Assembly: GCF_001584185.1 (NCBI RefSeq)
Contig: NZ_CP013234.1
Location: 3,596,001 to 3,660,000, forward strand
Direction: 5' to 3'
DNA: 64,000 bases
From: Collimonas pratensis
Lineage (GTDB): Bacteria; Pseudomonadota; Gammaproteobacteria; Burkholderiales; Burkholderiaceae_D
The translations under genes and the position numbers were made by a program. A model generated the notes under the pieces. That model ran no database searches and was not told the DNA's origin. It saw only the letters and a program-made list of their open reading frames with translations. Below are positions 26,156 to 34,980 of this stretch, in pieces (position 1 is the first letter of the stretch; every line of letters begins with the position of its first letter).

Positions 26156-27826
26156 ATGAAGATTCCGGATATGCCACAGACAGCGCTTAATACTACCGCC
26201 AGCTTCCAAGCCTTGCACGATCATTACGCCAGCGTCAAAGAACGGCCGCTGCGCGAACTGTTCGCCACCAGCCCGTCCCGCTTTGAACAGTTCTCGCTCA
26301 AGGCTGCCGGCTTATTCCTGGACTACGCAAAAAACAACGTCACCGCGGACACCATGGCGCATCTGCTTGCCCTGGCGCGTGAGCGCCAGGTCGAAAAGCG
26401 GCGCGCGGCCATGTTCGCCGGTGAAAAGATCAACACCACCGAACAGCGCGCCGTACTGCATACCGCCCTGCGCGCCCCCGCCCTGCCGGCGCTGGTGGTC
26501 GACGGCCAGCAGGTCAGCGCCGACGTCCACGCCGTGCTGCAAAGAATGCAGACTTTCACAACTGCCGTTCGTTCCGGCGCCTGGCTGGGATATACCGGCA
26601 AGCGCATCACCGACATCGTCAACATCGGCATCGGCGGCTCCGACCTCGGCCCCAAGATGGTATGCCAAGCGCTGCGCCCATACCAGCAGGACGGCCTGCA
26701 TCTGCACTTCGTCTCCAATGTGGATGGCGACGACCTCGACGCCGTGCTGCAGCAAGTTAATCCGCAAACAACGCTGTTCGTGATCGCCTCGAAAACCTTC
26801 ACCACCGCGGAAACCATGATGAACGCGCACTCCGCGCGCAACTGGTTCCTGCAAAACGGCGCTGCCGCCAGCGAATCCGACCTGGCCCGGCATTTCGCCG
26901 CGGTTTCCACTAATGTCGAAGGCGTCACTGCGTTCGGCATCGATGCGGCCAATATGTTCCCGTTCTGGGACTGGGTCGGCGGCCGCTACTCGGTATGGTC
27001 GTCGATCGGCCTGTCGGTGGCTCTGGCGGTCGGTTTCGAGAATTTCAGCGAATTCCTGGCCGGCGCCCATGCCATGGACCGGCACTTCCAGAGCGCGCCG
27101 CTGGAACAGAACATGCCGGTGATCATGGCCTTGCTGGGCATCTGGTACCGCGACTTCTTCGACTACCGTTCGGTCTCGATCGCACCTTACCACCAAGATT
27201 TAGGCAATTTCCCTTCCTACCTGCAACAACTGGAAATGGAAAGCAACGGCAAGCGCGTCACGCTTGACGGCAGCGCGCAGCCAGTGGCGACCTGCCCGAT
27301 CATCTGGGGCAATGTCGGCACCAACGGCCAGCATGCGTATTTCCAGTTGCTGCATCAAGGCAGCGACATCACGCCGGTCGATTTCATCGCCACCCTGCAC
27401 GCCAGCCACCAGTTGCCAGGCCATCAGGCAGCGCTGCTGGCGAACTGCTTCGCGCAGTCGGAAGCGTTCATGCGCGGCAAGAGCGCGGATGAAGTCCAGG
27501 CCGAGATGCAGGCCAAGGGCATGCCGGCAGAACAAATCGCTGCCCTGCTGCCGCACCGCACCTTCCCCGGCAACCGTCCCAGCAACACCATTCTGATGGA
27601 TGCGCTGACGCCCGCCAACCTGGGCGCGCTGATCGCCTTGTACGAACACAAGGTATTCGTGCAGGGTGTAATCTGGGACGTCAACAGCTTCGATCAGTGG
27701 GGCGTGGAGCTAGGCAAGGTTTTAGCCAGCAACATCCTCGGCGAGCTGACCGGTACACCGGCGCAGCAGAGCCACGACAGCTCGACCAACGGCTTGATTG
27801 CGATGGCGCGCGCGGCGCTCCCATAG
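26156..27826 (+). CDS. pgi: glucose-6-phosphate isomerase
   Basis: Pgi interconverts glucose 6-phosphate and fructose 6-phosphate. The 556-residue protein has the sugar-isomerase folds with signatures NIGIGGSDLGPKMVCQAL, the catalytic-site stretch FVSNVDGDDLDAVL, DWVGGRYSVWSSIGLSVALA and the late NSFDQWGVELGKVLA. An alternative ATG five codons later (MPQTALN) fits equally. It is the first gene of a likely pgi-zwf-hexR-isomerase-fructokinase transcription unit. Placed beside edd/zwf, it lets fructose 6-phosphate cycle back into the Entner-Doudoroff route. Confidence 0.95.
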   Translation: MKIPDMPQTALNTTASFQALHDHYASVKERPLRELFATSPSRFEQFSLKAAGLFLDYAKNNVTADTMAHLLALARERQVEKRRAAMFAGEKINTTEQRAVLHTALRAPALPALVVDGQQVSADVHAVLQRMQTFTTAVRSGAWLGYTGKRITDIVNIGIGGSDLGPKMVCQALRPYQQDGLHLHFVSNVDGDDLDAVLQQVNPQTTLFVIASKTFTTAETMMNAHSARNWFLQNGAAASESDLARHFAAVSTNVEGVTAFGIDAANMFPFWDWVGGRYSVWSSIGLSVALAVGFENFSEFLAGAHAMDRHFQSAPLEQNMPVIMALLGIWYRDFFDYRSVSIAPYHQDLGNFPSYLQQLEMESNGKRVTLDGSAQPVATCPIIWGNVGTNGQHAYFQLLHQGSDITPVDFIATLHASHQLPGHQAALLANCFAQSEAFMRGKSADEVQAEMQAKGMPAEQIAALLPHRTFPGNRPSNTILMDALTPANLGALIALYEHKVFVQGVIWDVNSFDQWGVELGKVLASNILGELTGTPAQQSHDSSTNGLIAMARAALP

Positions 27827-27852
27827 AGGAGTGGCGTATCCTTCCCGGCTTA

Positions 27853-27932
27853 CCGTCATCCCCGCGCACGCGGGGATCCATTTTCACTGCCATATTCGGC
27901 AATCTGGATTCCCGCGTACGCGGGAATGACAG
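27853..27932. repeat. inverted pair of CGTCAT-TCCCGCG palindromes
   Basis: Two 27-28 base units, CCGTCATCCCCGCGCACGCG... and the inverted ...CGCGTACGCGGGAATGACAG, face each other across about 25 bases. Each unit is itself palindromic around CGCG, and the whole is a nearly symmetrical 80-base element. Such elements resemble small non-autonomous or REP-like repeats. It lies between pgi and zwf. Confidence 0.7.
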
Positions 27933-27987
27933 AGTTTCAAAAGTTTTATCCCTCACCAGCGGCAGTAACTTATAGGTCTTACTTATC

Positions 27988-29460
27988 ATGGCTCTTGCAG
28001 AATTCGATTTAGCAATCTTTGGCGGCACCGGCGACCTGGCAATGCGTAAACTGCTGCCGGCCATGTATGCGCGCGACCGCGCCAACGACTTGCCGCCGGA
28101 TGCCCGCATCCTGTGCATCGGCCGCCACGATAGCAGCGACGCCGACTTCCTCAAGCATGTGGAACAGGACGCCAAACCGCATATCAGCAAGGAAAGCTTC
28201 AACGCCGCCGTCTGGGCGCGCTTCTGCGAGCGCATCAAGTACGTCGGCATGGACGCCACCGATGCCTCCTCCTACAAAGCGCTGGTGGAAGCCATGCGGC
28301 CCGACCACGCGATCACCAATGTGTTTTACCTGGCGACCCCGCCCAGCTTGTTCTCGAAGATCTGCAAGAACCTGGCTGCCAGCGGCCTGGCCACCAGCAA
28401 CTCGCGCGTGGTACTGGAAAAGCCGCTCGGCCGCGATCTCGCCAGCGCCAAGCAGATCAACGCCGAAGTCGGCCAGGTGTTTGCCGAATCGCAGATTTTC
28501 CGCATCGACCACTACCTCGGTAAAGAGACCGTGCAAAACCTGCTGGCGCTGCGCTTCGGCAACGTGCTGTTCGAGCCGCTGTGGCGCCGCGAATGGATTT
28601 CCGACGTCCAGATCACCATCGCCGAAGAACTCGGCGTCGGCAACCGCATGGGCTATTACGAAACTTCCGGCGCCTTGCGCGACATGCTGCAAAACCATCT
28701 GCTGCAGCTGTTGTGCATCGTCGCCATGGAGCCGCCGGTATCGATCACGCCAGATGCCGTGCGCGATGAAAAGCTCAAGGTGCTGCGTTCGCTGAAGCGC
28801 TTCACGCCCACCACGCTGGCGCAAAACGTGGTGCGCGGACAATACCGCTCCGGCCACGTCGAAGGCGTGGCCGTACCCGGCTATCGCAAAGAGGCCGACG
28901 CCAATCCGCATTCGCGTACCGAAACCTTTGTCGCCCTGAAGGCCGAAGTCGACACCTGGCGCTGGGCCGGCGTGCCGTTTTATCTGCGTACCGGCAAGCG
29001 CATGGCCGATTCGCTGGCGGAAATCGTGATCCGCTTCAAGACCATTCCGCATTCGATCTTTGCCCAGCCGAACAGCAGCTTCGAACCTAACTGCCTGGTG
29101 ATCCGCCTGCAGCCGGACGAAGGCCTGACCTTGAACCTGATGGCCAAGACCCCGGGCGACGGCATGCGCCTCAAGCCGGTCGAACTGGAACTGAATTTCC
29201 GCGAGAGTTTCAAGTCGCCCCGCATGGAAGCCTACGAGCGCCTGCTGCTGGACGTCTTGCGCGGCCAGCTGACCCTGTTCATGCGCAGCGACGAACTGGA
29301 AGCGGCGTGGGAATGGGTCGAACCTATCCTGGAATTCTGGGACCAGGAAGAAGACGATCCGATTCCTTACACCGCCGGCACCTGGGGCCCGGCCGCGGCC
29401 AGCGCCCTGATTGCACGCGACGGCCTGCAATGGCGTGAAGAAGCACTGCCGGAACTATAG
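27988..29460 (+). CDS. zwf: glucose-6-phosphate 1-dehydrogenase, copy 1
   Basis: Zwf oxidises glucose 6-phosphate to 6-phosphogluconolactone with reduction of NAD(P). The 490-residue protein has the coenzyme motif (FGGTGDLAMRKLLPAMY), the active-site signature RIDHYLGKETVQN and the lysine-rich substrate region (EKPLGRDLASAKQIN). The start is ATG 27988. hexR begins two bases after its stop. No pgl gene was found in the window, so the lactonase step is encoded elsewhere or is spontaneous. A second zwf lies at 37085-38557. Confidence 0.95.
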   Translation: MALAEFDLAIFGGTGDLAMRKLLPAMYARDRANDLPPDARILCIGRHDSSDADFLKHVEQDAKPHISKESFNAAVWARFCERIKYVGMDATDASSYKALVEAMRPDHAITNVFYLATPPSLFSKICKNLAASGLATSNSRVVLEKPLGRDLASAKQINAEVGQVFAESQIFRIDHYLGKETVQNLLALRFGNVLFEPLWRREWISDVQITIAEELGVGNRMGYYETSGALRDMLQNHLLQLLCIVAMEPPVSITPDAVRDEKLKVLRSLKRFTPTTLAQNVVRGQYRSGHVEGVAVPGYRKEADANPHSRTETFVALKAEVDTWRWAGVPFYLRTGKRMADSLAEIVIRFKTIPHSIFAQPNSSFEPNCLVIRLQPDEGLTLNLMAKTPGDGMRLKPVELELNFRESFKSPRMEAYERLLLDVLRGQLTLFMRSDELEAAWEWVEPILEFWDQEEDDPIPYTAGTWGPAAASALIARDGLQWREEALPEL

Positions 29461-29461
29461 A

Positions 29462-30322
29462 ATGACAATGCTGCTGGACGCGATCAAGACCCAGATCGAC
29501 CTGCTCTCGAAGTCGGAGAAAAAGGTCGCCCTGACCATTCTCGACAACCCGCAGCTGGCGCTGGCGGAAAACATCACCGCCCTGGCCAAAAATGCGCAGG
29601 TATCGGAACCGACGGTGGTCCGCTTCTGCCGTGCCATCGGCTATGAAGGCTGGCACGACTTCAAGCTGAAACTGGCGCAAAGCCTGGCGGTAGCACTGCC
29701 AGGCGCCAATGAAATGCTGGCGCAGGACGATATCGCCGCCGACCTGGTCAACAAGATCTGCAGCCGTTCCATCAACACCCTGCTGGATCTGCGCAACCAT
29801 CTGAGCGCCGACGCCATCCAGAAAGCACTGGACGTCCTGCTCAAGGCCAACAAGATCGAATTCTATGGCCAGGGCACTTCCGGGATCGTGGCTGCCGACG
29901 CCCAGCACAAGTTTTTCCGTTCCGGCGTTCCTACCGTCGCCTACTCCGATCCGCATATCCACAGCATCGCAGCCTCGCTGCTGCAGCCGGGCGATGCCGT
30001 GGTCGCCATCTCGCAGCGCGGCGGCAATGCTGCCCTGCTGCGCAGTGTGCAGTTGGCCAAGAAGGGCGGCGCCGATATCATCGTGCTGGGGCCGAGCGGC
30101 ACGCCACTGGCAGAACTGGCGACAGTGCTGGTGCCGATCGACCTCAGCTTCAACATCGATCCGTATACGCCGATCTCGGCGCGGCTGGCGCATCTGGTGG
30201 TGATCGATATCCTGGCAGTCGGCCTGGCGCTCAAGCGTGGACCGGAATTTCGCAAGAAAATGCAGAATGCGCAGAAGGCCCTGCAGCAGTTCGACATGCA
30301 GTTCGATTCGTTTTTCCGCTGA
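29462..30322 (+). CDS. hexR: RpiR-family repressor HexR
   Basis: HexR represses sugar-catabolism genes and is released by KDPG in pseudomonads. The 286-residue protein has an N-terminal RpiR helix-turn-helix (about 1-77, with NITALAKNAQVSEPTVVRFC, then RAIGYEGWHDFKLKL). A SIS sugar-phosphate-binding domain follows (about 110-260, EFYGQGTSGIVAADAQHKFF; AISQRGGNAALLRSV). It starts immediately after zwf and is therefore cotranscribed with it. A second ATG two codons in is possible. It is the natural candidate to bind the TGTAGT-type boxes. Confidence 0.9.
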   Translation: MTMLLDAIKTQIDLLSKSEKKVALTILDNPQLALAENITALAKNAQVSEPTVVRFCRAIGYEGWHDFKLKLAQSLAVALPGANEMLAQDDIAADLVNKICSRSINTLLDLRNHLSADAIQKALDVLLKANKIEFYGQGTSGIVAADAQHKFFRSGVPTVAYSDPHIHSIAASLLQPGDAVVAISQRGGNAALLRSVQLAKKGGADIIVLGPSGTPLAELATVLVPIDLSFNIDPYTPISARLAHLVVIDILAVGLALKRGPEFRKKMQNAQKALQQFDMQFDSFFR

Positions 30323-30376
30323 CGGCCCGCGCTCAAGCCAGCCGTCATCTGCCATGCATCTATAAAAATTACAACC

Positions 30377-31597
30377 ATGAGACCAGCTTCTTCCGCGCCC
30401 GACTATCGCGATCCTGAATTCCTGCGCGACCGCATGCGGCGCGACATCGCCTTTTTCCACCCGCGCGCAATCGATCCGGACGGCGGCTTCTTCCATTACC
30501 TGAACGATGACGGCAGCGTCTACAACAGCGCCAGCCGCCACCTGGTCAACAGCACGCGCATGGTGTTCTGCTATGCGCTGGCCTGGCGCCTCGACAGCAA
30601 GGAAGAATATCGCGCAGCCGCACGCCATGGCTTGCGCTTCCTGCAGCAACAGCATTGGCAACCATCCTACGGCGGCTATGCCTGGGTGCTGGAAAACGGC
30701 TTGCCGGCCGACCGCACCCAGCATTGCTACGGCCTGGCCTTCGTCCTGCTGGCGCATGCCCATGCGGCGCGCATCGGCATCAGCGAGGCCGTCGACGGCA
30801 TCGGCGCGACTTTCGAATTGATGGAAAAATTGTTCTGGTCGGAAGCCGATGGCTTGTACGCCGACGAAGCCACGCCCGAGGGAGTGGTCTCGTCTTACCG
30901 CGGCCAGAACGCCAACATGCATAGCTGCGAAGCCTTGATCGCCGCCTTTGAAGCGACCGGCGAACGGCGCTACCTGCTGCGCGCCGAACTGCTGGCGCAC
31001 AACATCACTGTGCGCCAGGCCGCCATGGCGGACGGCTGGATCTGGGAACACTATAACGCTGACTGGAGCATCGACTGGGAATACAACCGGCATGACAGCA
31101 GCAATATGTTCCGCCCCTGGGGTTTCCAGCCCGGCCACATGACCGAATGGGCCAAGCTGCTGTTGCTGCTGGAGCGCCATGGCCAGCATTTGCAAGGCGA
31201 CGCCGGCTGGCTACTGCCGCGCGCGCGGATGCTGTTCGACGCCACCATGCCGGCCGCCTGGGACCAGCAATCCGGCGGCCTGGTGTACGGCCTGGCGCCG
31301 GACGGCAGCGTGTGCGACGGCGACAAGTACTTCTGGGTGCAAGCCGAATCGCTGGCGACGGCCGCCCTGCTGGCCGCGCGCAGCGGCGATCAAGCCTACT
31401 GGGACAGCTACCGGAAATTATGGGCCTACAGCGACGCCCATCTGATCGACCAGGAACGCGGCGGCTGGTATCGCATCTTGCAGCGCGACAACCGCCGCTA
31501 CGGTCCGGAAAAGCCGCCGCACGGCAAAACCGACTTCTATCATCCGATGGGCGCCTACCTGGAAGCACTGGCGGCCGTCGGCAACCCACTCGAATAA
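30377..31597 (+). CDS. AGE-family sugar isomerase/2-epimerase (mannose isomerase-like)
   Basis: The 406-residue protein is an alpha/alpha barrel of the N-acylglucosamine 2-epimerase family. Catalytic-site landmarks of the mannose-isomerase/YihS branch are present: RGQNANMHSCEALIAAFEAT, WGFQPGHMTEWAKLLLLLER and the late KTDFYHPMGAYLEALAA. The family interconverts mannose, fructose and glucose or epimerises N-acetylglucosamine. Its place before a fructokinase suggests mannose to fructose, followed by phosphorylation to fructose 6-phosphate, which pgi feeds into the Entner-Doudoroff pathway. The substrate remains inference. Confidence 0.8.
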   Translation: MRPASSAPDYRDPEFLRDRMRRDIAFFHPRAIDPDGGFFHYLNDDGSVYNSASRHLVNSTRMVFCYALAWRLDSKEEYRAAARHGLRFLQQQHWQPSYGGYAWVLENGLPADRTQHCYGLAFVLLAHAHAARIGISEAVDGIGATFELMEKLFWSEADGLYADEATPEGVVSSYRGQNANMHSCEALIAAFEATGERRYLLRAELLAHNITVRQAAMADGWIWEHYNADWSIDWEYNRHDSSNMFRPWGFQPGHMTEWAKLLLLLERHGQHLQGDAGWLLPRARMLFDATMPAAWDQQSGGLVYGLAPDGSVCDGDKYFWVQAESLATAALLAARSGDQAYWDSYRKLWAYSDAHLIDQERGGWYRILQRDNRRYGPEKPPHGKTDFYHPMGAYLEALAAVGNPLE

Positions 31598-31607
31598 ACG
31601 ACCTTGC

Positions 31608-32567
31608 ATGGATGCTGTCATGTCTGAAACAAACAAACCTTCCCTTCCCCTGCCGCAGTTCGTCAGCGCCGGCGAAGCCCTGACCGATCTGATACGGGTC
31701 GGCGCCGACCAGTGGCTGAGCAAGACCGGCGGTTCGACCTGGAACGTGGCGCGCGCCGCCGCCAGCCTCGGCGTACCTTCCGCATTTGCGGGTGCGATCA
31801 GCCAGGACTGGTTCGGCGATGAGCTGTATGCCGCCAGCCAGGCTGGCGAACTCGATCTGCGCTTCCTGCAGCGGGCCGCGCGCTCGCCCTTGCTGGCGAT
31901 CGTCCATGAAACCACGCCGCCGCAATACAATTTTATCGGCGACAACAGCGCCGACCTCGCTTTCGATGCTGCCCTGCTGCCGGAAGGTTGGCAACAGGCG
32001 GCGCAATGGGTGCATTTCGGCGGCATCAGCCTGACCCGCGCACCGCTGGCCGGGCAGTTGATCGAACTGGCCGAAGACCTGCACAACCGCGGCGTCAAGA
32101 TCAGCTACGACCCCAACTTCCGCAACGTGATGGACCAGCGCTACGATAGCGTGCTGAAAAAAATGGCGCAGCTGGCGGATGTCATCAAGGTCTCGGATGA
32201 AGACCTGGTCGGCCTGTTCCGCAGCGACGACACCGAAGCCGCCCTGGCCACCCTGCGCAATTTCAACCCCTCCGCCACCGTGCTGCTGACGCTGGGTTCG
32301 AAAGGTGCCGCGATCCATGCCGGCACCGAGTACTGGCAGGTAGCGCCGCCGCCGATCACGGTGGTCGACACCGTGGGCGCCGGCGACGCCGGCATCGCCG
32401 GACTTATCTACTCCTTGATCCAGGAATCCGCCGCCGCCCCAGCCGCCAGCCCCGACTGGCTGCAACATCTGCGGTTTTCGGTCGCCTGCGGTTCGGCCGC
32501 CTGCCTGAATGCAGGCGCCAAGCCGCCGCAACTGGCGCAGGTGCATGCCTTGCTGGGACGAGTCTAG
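31608..32567 (+). CDS. PfkB-family carbohydrate kinase, probably fructokinase
   Basis: The 319-residue protein has the ribokinase fold: the GGSTWNVARAAASLGVPSAF glycine-rich start and the C-terminal anion-hole motif DTVGAGDAGIAGL with the catalytic Asp. ISYDPNFRNVMDQ is typical of sugar kinases of this family. It starts ten bases after the isomerase gene, so the two are coexpressed. ATG 31620 (MSETNK) is an equally likely start. Fructokinase is the best reading because of the preceding mannose isomerase-like gene; 2-keto-3-deoxygluconate kinase is an alternative in the same family. Confidence 0.8.
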   Translation: MDAVMSETNKPSLPLPQFVSAGEALTDLIRVGADQWLSKTGGSTWNVARAAASLGVPSAFAGAISQDWFGDELYAASQAGELDLRFLQRAARSPLLAIVHETTPPQYNFIGDNSADLAFDAALLPEGWQQAAQWVHFGGISLTRAPLAGQLIELAEDLHNRGVKISYDPNFRNVMDQRYDSVLKKMAQLADVIKVSDEDLVGLFRSDDTEAALATLRNFNPSATVLLTLGSKGAAIHAGTEYWQVAPPPITVVDTVGAGDAGIAGLIYSLIQESAAAPAASPDWLQHLRFSVACGSAACLNAGAKPPQLAQVHALLGRV

Positions 32568-32625
32568 CTCGCTTGCCGCCGCACCCGCGGTTTGTCTGGG
32601 CGCGCATAAATGTATCAAAATTACC

Positions 32626-32640
32626 TGTAGTAAAAATACA
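32626..32640. promoter_or_regulatory. HexR-type operator upstream of the porin (distal)
   Basis: TGTAGTAAAAATACA has the same left half as the edd and pgi boxes. It lies about 330 bases before the porin ATG in a 400-base AT-rich intergenic region. Confidence 0.6.
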
Positions 32641-32773
32641 GTAAAAAACATTTCTGCAAGAAAATAAATAAATGACGCACCAAATCCGGGCAGCTTTGAT
32701 AGACCGCCGAGCTGCCACAACTCGCCGCTGTGCGCACGAGCAATTAAATAGTGCTGTAAATTAGCAACAGAAA

Positions 32774-32788
32774 TATAGTAAAACTACA
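32774..32788. promoter_or_regulatory. HexR-type operator upstream of the porin (proximal)
   Basis: Read on the - strand, TGTAGTTTTACTATA matches the box family, with half-sites TGTAG/CTATA. It lies about 182 bases before the porin ATG, with A/T-rich promoter-like sequence around it. Confidence 0.6.
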
Positions 32789-32969
32789 CAAATAAAACAA
32801 AATTTTCATAAATCGGTTTACCATCGATACCAATAAAGAAATCGGCATTAACTGAACGCAAAGTACAGCACCAAGGTACCAGCACTAACCAAAGTCCGAT
32901 TCAAGAATTTCGAGCAACACAAGACTCGGAAAGCAGTGGTCAACGCCACATTTTTACTTAGGAGATGAA

Positions 32970-34094
32970 ATGAGAAAATCTGTTCTGAAAGCCAAGCCAC
33001 TCGCGGTTGCCGCTGTCCTGGCATGCGCCTTCGCCGGCCAGGCCCAAGCGCAAACCAATGTGACCATCTACGGCCGCGTTGACGCAGGCATCAACTATCA
33101 AAGCAATCAAGTCCAGAAAAATGCAGACGGCACCTTCACCCGTGGCGGCCAATGGGGTGTCGGCGGCAACGAATGGGGCACCAGCATGATCGGCTTCAAG
33201 GGCACCGAAGATCTGGGTGGCGGCTTGAAAGCACTGTTCACATTGGAAAGCGGCTTCCAAGCCGATACTGGCTCTTTCAACGGCAGCGGCTTGTTTAACC
33301 GTCGTTCGTTTGTTGGTTTGAACGGTGGCTTCGGTACCGTGAAAATCGGCCGCGACCTGGCACTGCCAAGCGACCGCGTATGGAGCATCGACCCGACCGG
33401 TCAGCAGAACATGAGTACTTCGACTCTGTTCAAAGGCCGCAACTGGCCACAAACCAGCAACCAGATCCAGTACATCACGCCTGATACCATGGGTGGCTTC
33501 TACGTCCACGCCATGTACGGCGCTGGCGAAGCAGCAGGCTCGTTCACCAAGGGACCGACAGGTTCGAATATCGGCAGCAGCACTGGCCTGGCAGTTGGTT
33601 TCGTCCAACCTACCTACGAATTGCTGGCGATGTACGACACCGCACGTGACCAAAACGGTAGCTACGACAGCTTGTTCTCCCGCTCCAAGGAAATCACCGT
33701 CGGCGGCAATGTGACCTTCGGTCCAGCGAAACTGTTCGCAGGCTGGCAAAACATTTCGGCGCCGGCACAGGACACTTCTTTGGCACCAGCAGGAAGCATG
33801 GCTTCAGCCAACAAAGCCAATCAATTCTGGCTCGGCGCCAACTACCAGTTGACACCTGCCCTGACACTGATCGGCGCGGCCTACCACGTCAAGCTTAACC
33901 ACGACGTCGGCAGCGCTAACCTGTTCATGGTCGGCACCAACTACAGCTTGTCCAAGCGCACTCTGCTGTACGCGAGCGTTGGTACCATCCGCAATGGTTC
34001 GAATACAGATTTCCAAGTGCAAACCGGCGACAGCACAGGCTTGACTGGACAGAACCAAAGCACGTTCTACACTGGTATCAGCCACTCGTTCTAA
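32970..34094 (+). CDS. outer-membrane porin, Burkholderiales OmpC-like family
   Basis: The 374-residue protein has a Sec signal peptide (cleavage after AQAQA) and then TNVTIYGRVDAGINYQS, the usual first strand of the Gram-negative porin_4 family. Conserved RRSFVGLNGGFGTVKIGRD and a C-terminal phenylalanine (YTGISHSF) needed for barrel insertion are present. The strong AGGAGATGA ribosome binding site lies directly before the ATG. Two HexR-type boxes upstream suggest that it serves sugar entry under the same control as the catabolic genes. Confidence 0.95.
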   Translation: MRKSVLKAKPLAVAAVLACAFAGQAQAQTNVTIYGRVDAGINYQSNQVQKNADGTFTRGGQWGVGGNEWGTSMIGFKGTEDLGGGLKALFTLESGFQADTGSFNGSGLFNRRSFVGLNGGFGTVKIGRDLALPSDRVWSIDPTGQQNMSTSTLFKGRNWPQTSNQIQYITPDTMGGFYVHAMYGAGEAAGSFTKGPTGSNIGSSTGLAVGFVQPTYELLAMYDTARDQNGSYDSLFSRSKEITVGGNVTFGPAKLFAGWQNISAPAQDTSLAPAGSMASANKANQFWLGANYQLTPALTLIGAAYHVKLNHDVGSANLFMVGTNYSLSKRTLLYASVGTIRNGSNTDFQVQTGDSTGLTGQNQSTFYTGISHSF

Positions 34095-34222
34095 AGATAG
34101 CAAGCATGGTTGGCGCGCCGCTTGAGCTCGGCGCGTCAATCGTTCTTGTTAGTACTGCCTTGTAGTGCTTGCTGCGAAGAGTGGCAATTAGTGAAAGACG
34201 TCCCTGGGTAACTCCCAGACTT

Positions 34223-34252
34223 TGCCCATTCGCGTGCGAATGGGCATTTTTT
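34223..34252 (+). terminator. rho-independent terminator after the porin
   Basis: TGCCCATTCGC pairs perfectly with GCGAATGGGCA over a two-base loop, followed by TTTTT. It is 130 bases after the porin stop and before the cytochrome gene. Confidence 0.85.
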
Positions 34253-34300
34253 GTGGGCGACAGCTTTGTTCTCGCCGGCGATCGCCAGGCGGCATTGTCT

Positions 34301-34882
34301 TTGACTATCCCCTGTGCCAGAATCAGCGCTCGAACCATTCTAAAGAACGGCGACCATGCCACCTCTCCCCCGCAAGAACGTTTCTCACGGCCGGCAATCC
34401 TGTTGCACTGGGCTATTTTCCTGCTGGTTGCCCTGGCTTACCTGGCAATTGAAATGCGCGGCCCCAAAGGCAGCGACTCGCGCGTATTCTGGACTGCCAC
34501 CCATTTCTGGGCCGGCTGCAGCGTGCTGATATTGTCGGTGGTGCGCGTCGCCTGGCGCAGCTATCGATCGCCGCCGGCGCCGCTGGCGGACCTGCCCGTC
34601 ATGCAATTCCTGTCCAAGGCTGCGCATCTGGCGCTGTATATATTCATTATCGTCCAACCCATACTCGGGATTTTGACCGTCAACCTGGCCGGCCATCCGG
34701 TCAACCTGGCTGGATTGGGTTCATTCACGGTAATCGGCCCCGATCATGACCTGGCCAAATCGATGAAGACTATTCACGAGACGCTGGGAAATGTTTTTTA
34801 CTGGGTGATCGGTTTGCACGCCCTGGCGGCGCTATGGCATCACTTTATCAAGCGCGACGCTACCCTCCGCCGTATCATCTAG
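34301..34882 (+). CDS. cytochrome b561 family membrane protein (start uncertain, possible frameshift)
   Basis: Four membrane helices carry the paired histidines of di-haem cytochrome b561: SRPAILLHWAIFLLVALAYL, TATHFWAGC, KAAHLALYIF and GLHALAALWHHF. Such proteins move electrons across the inner membrane, often from ubiquinol to superoxide. No ATG fits this frame near the first helix; only TTG codons (34295, 34301) do. An ATG at 34356 in another frame would give M-P-P-L-P followed by Q-E-R-F-S-R-P-A if the CCCCC at 34367-34371 had one more C. The listed start is thus provisional. Confidence 0.75.
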   Translation: MTIPCARISARTILKNGDHATSPPQERFSRPAILLHWAIFLLVALAYLAIEMRGPKGSDSRVFWTATHFWAGCSVLILSVVRVAWRSYRSPPAPLADLPVMQFLSKAAHLALYIFIIVQPILGILTVNLAGHPVNLAGLGSFTVIGPDHDLAKSMKTIHETLGNVFYWVIGLHALAALWHHFIKRDATLRRII

Positions 34883-34980
34883 ACAGGCAATGCCGCGGCG
34901 GCAAGCACAGCCCGAGCACAAACGGCCGGGACGCATTGCCAGCCTCTCTCCAAAAAGAGGGCCAGCAGCCGCGTTGCCAT

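Noticed and set aside
29324..32720. Two long antisense frames (about 620 and 570 codons) opposite zwf, hexR, the isomerase and kinase
   Set aside because: The sense genes are clear family members, and the antisense products are rich in Gln, Arg and His as expected of shadows.
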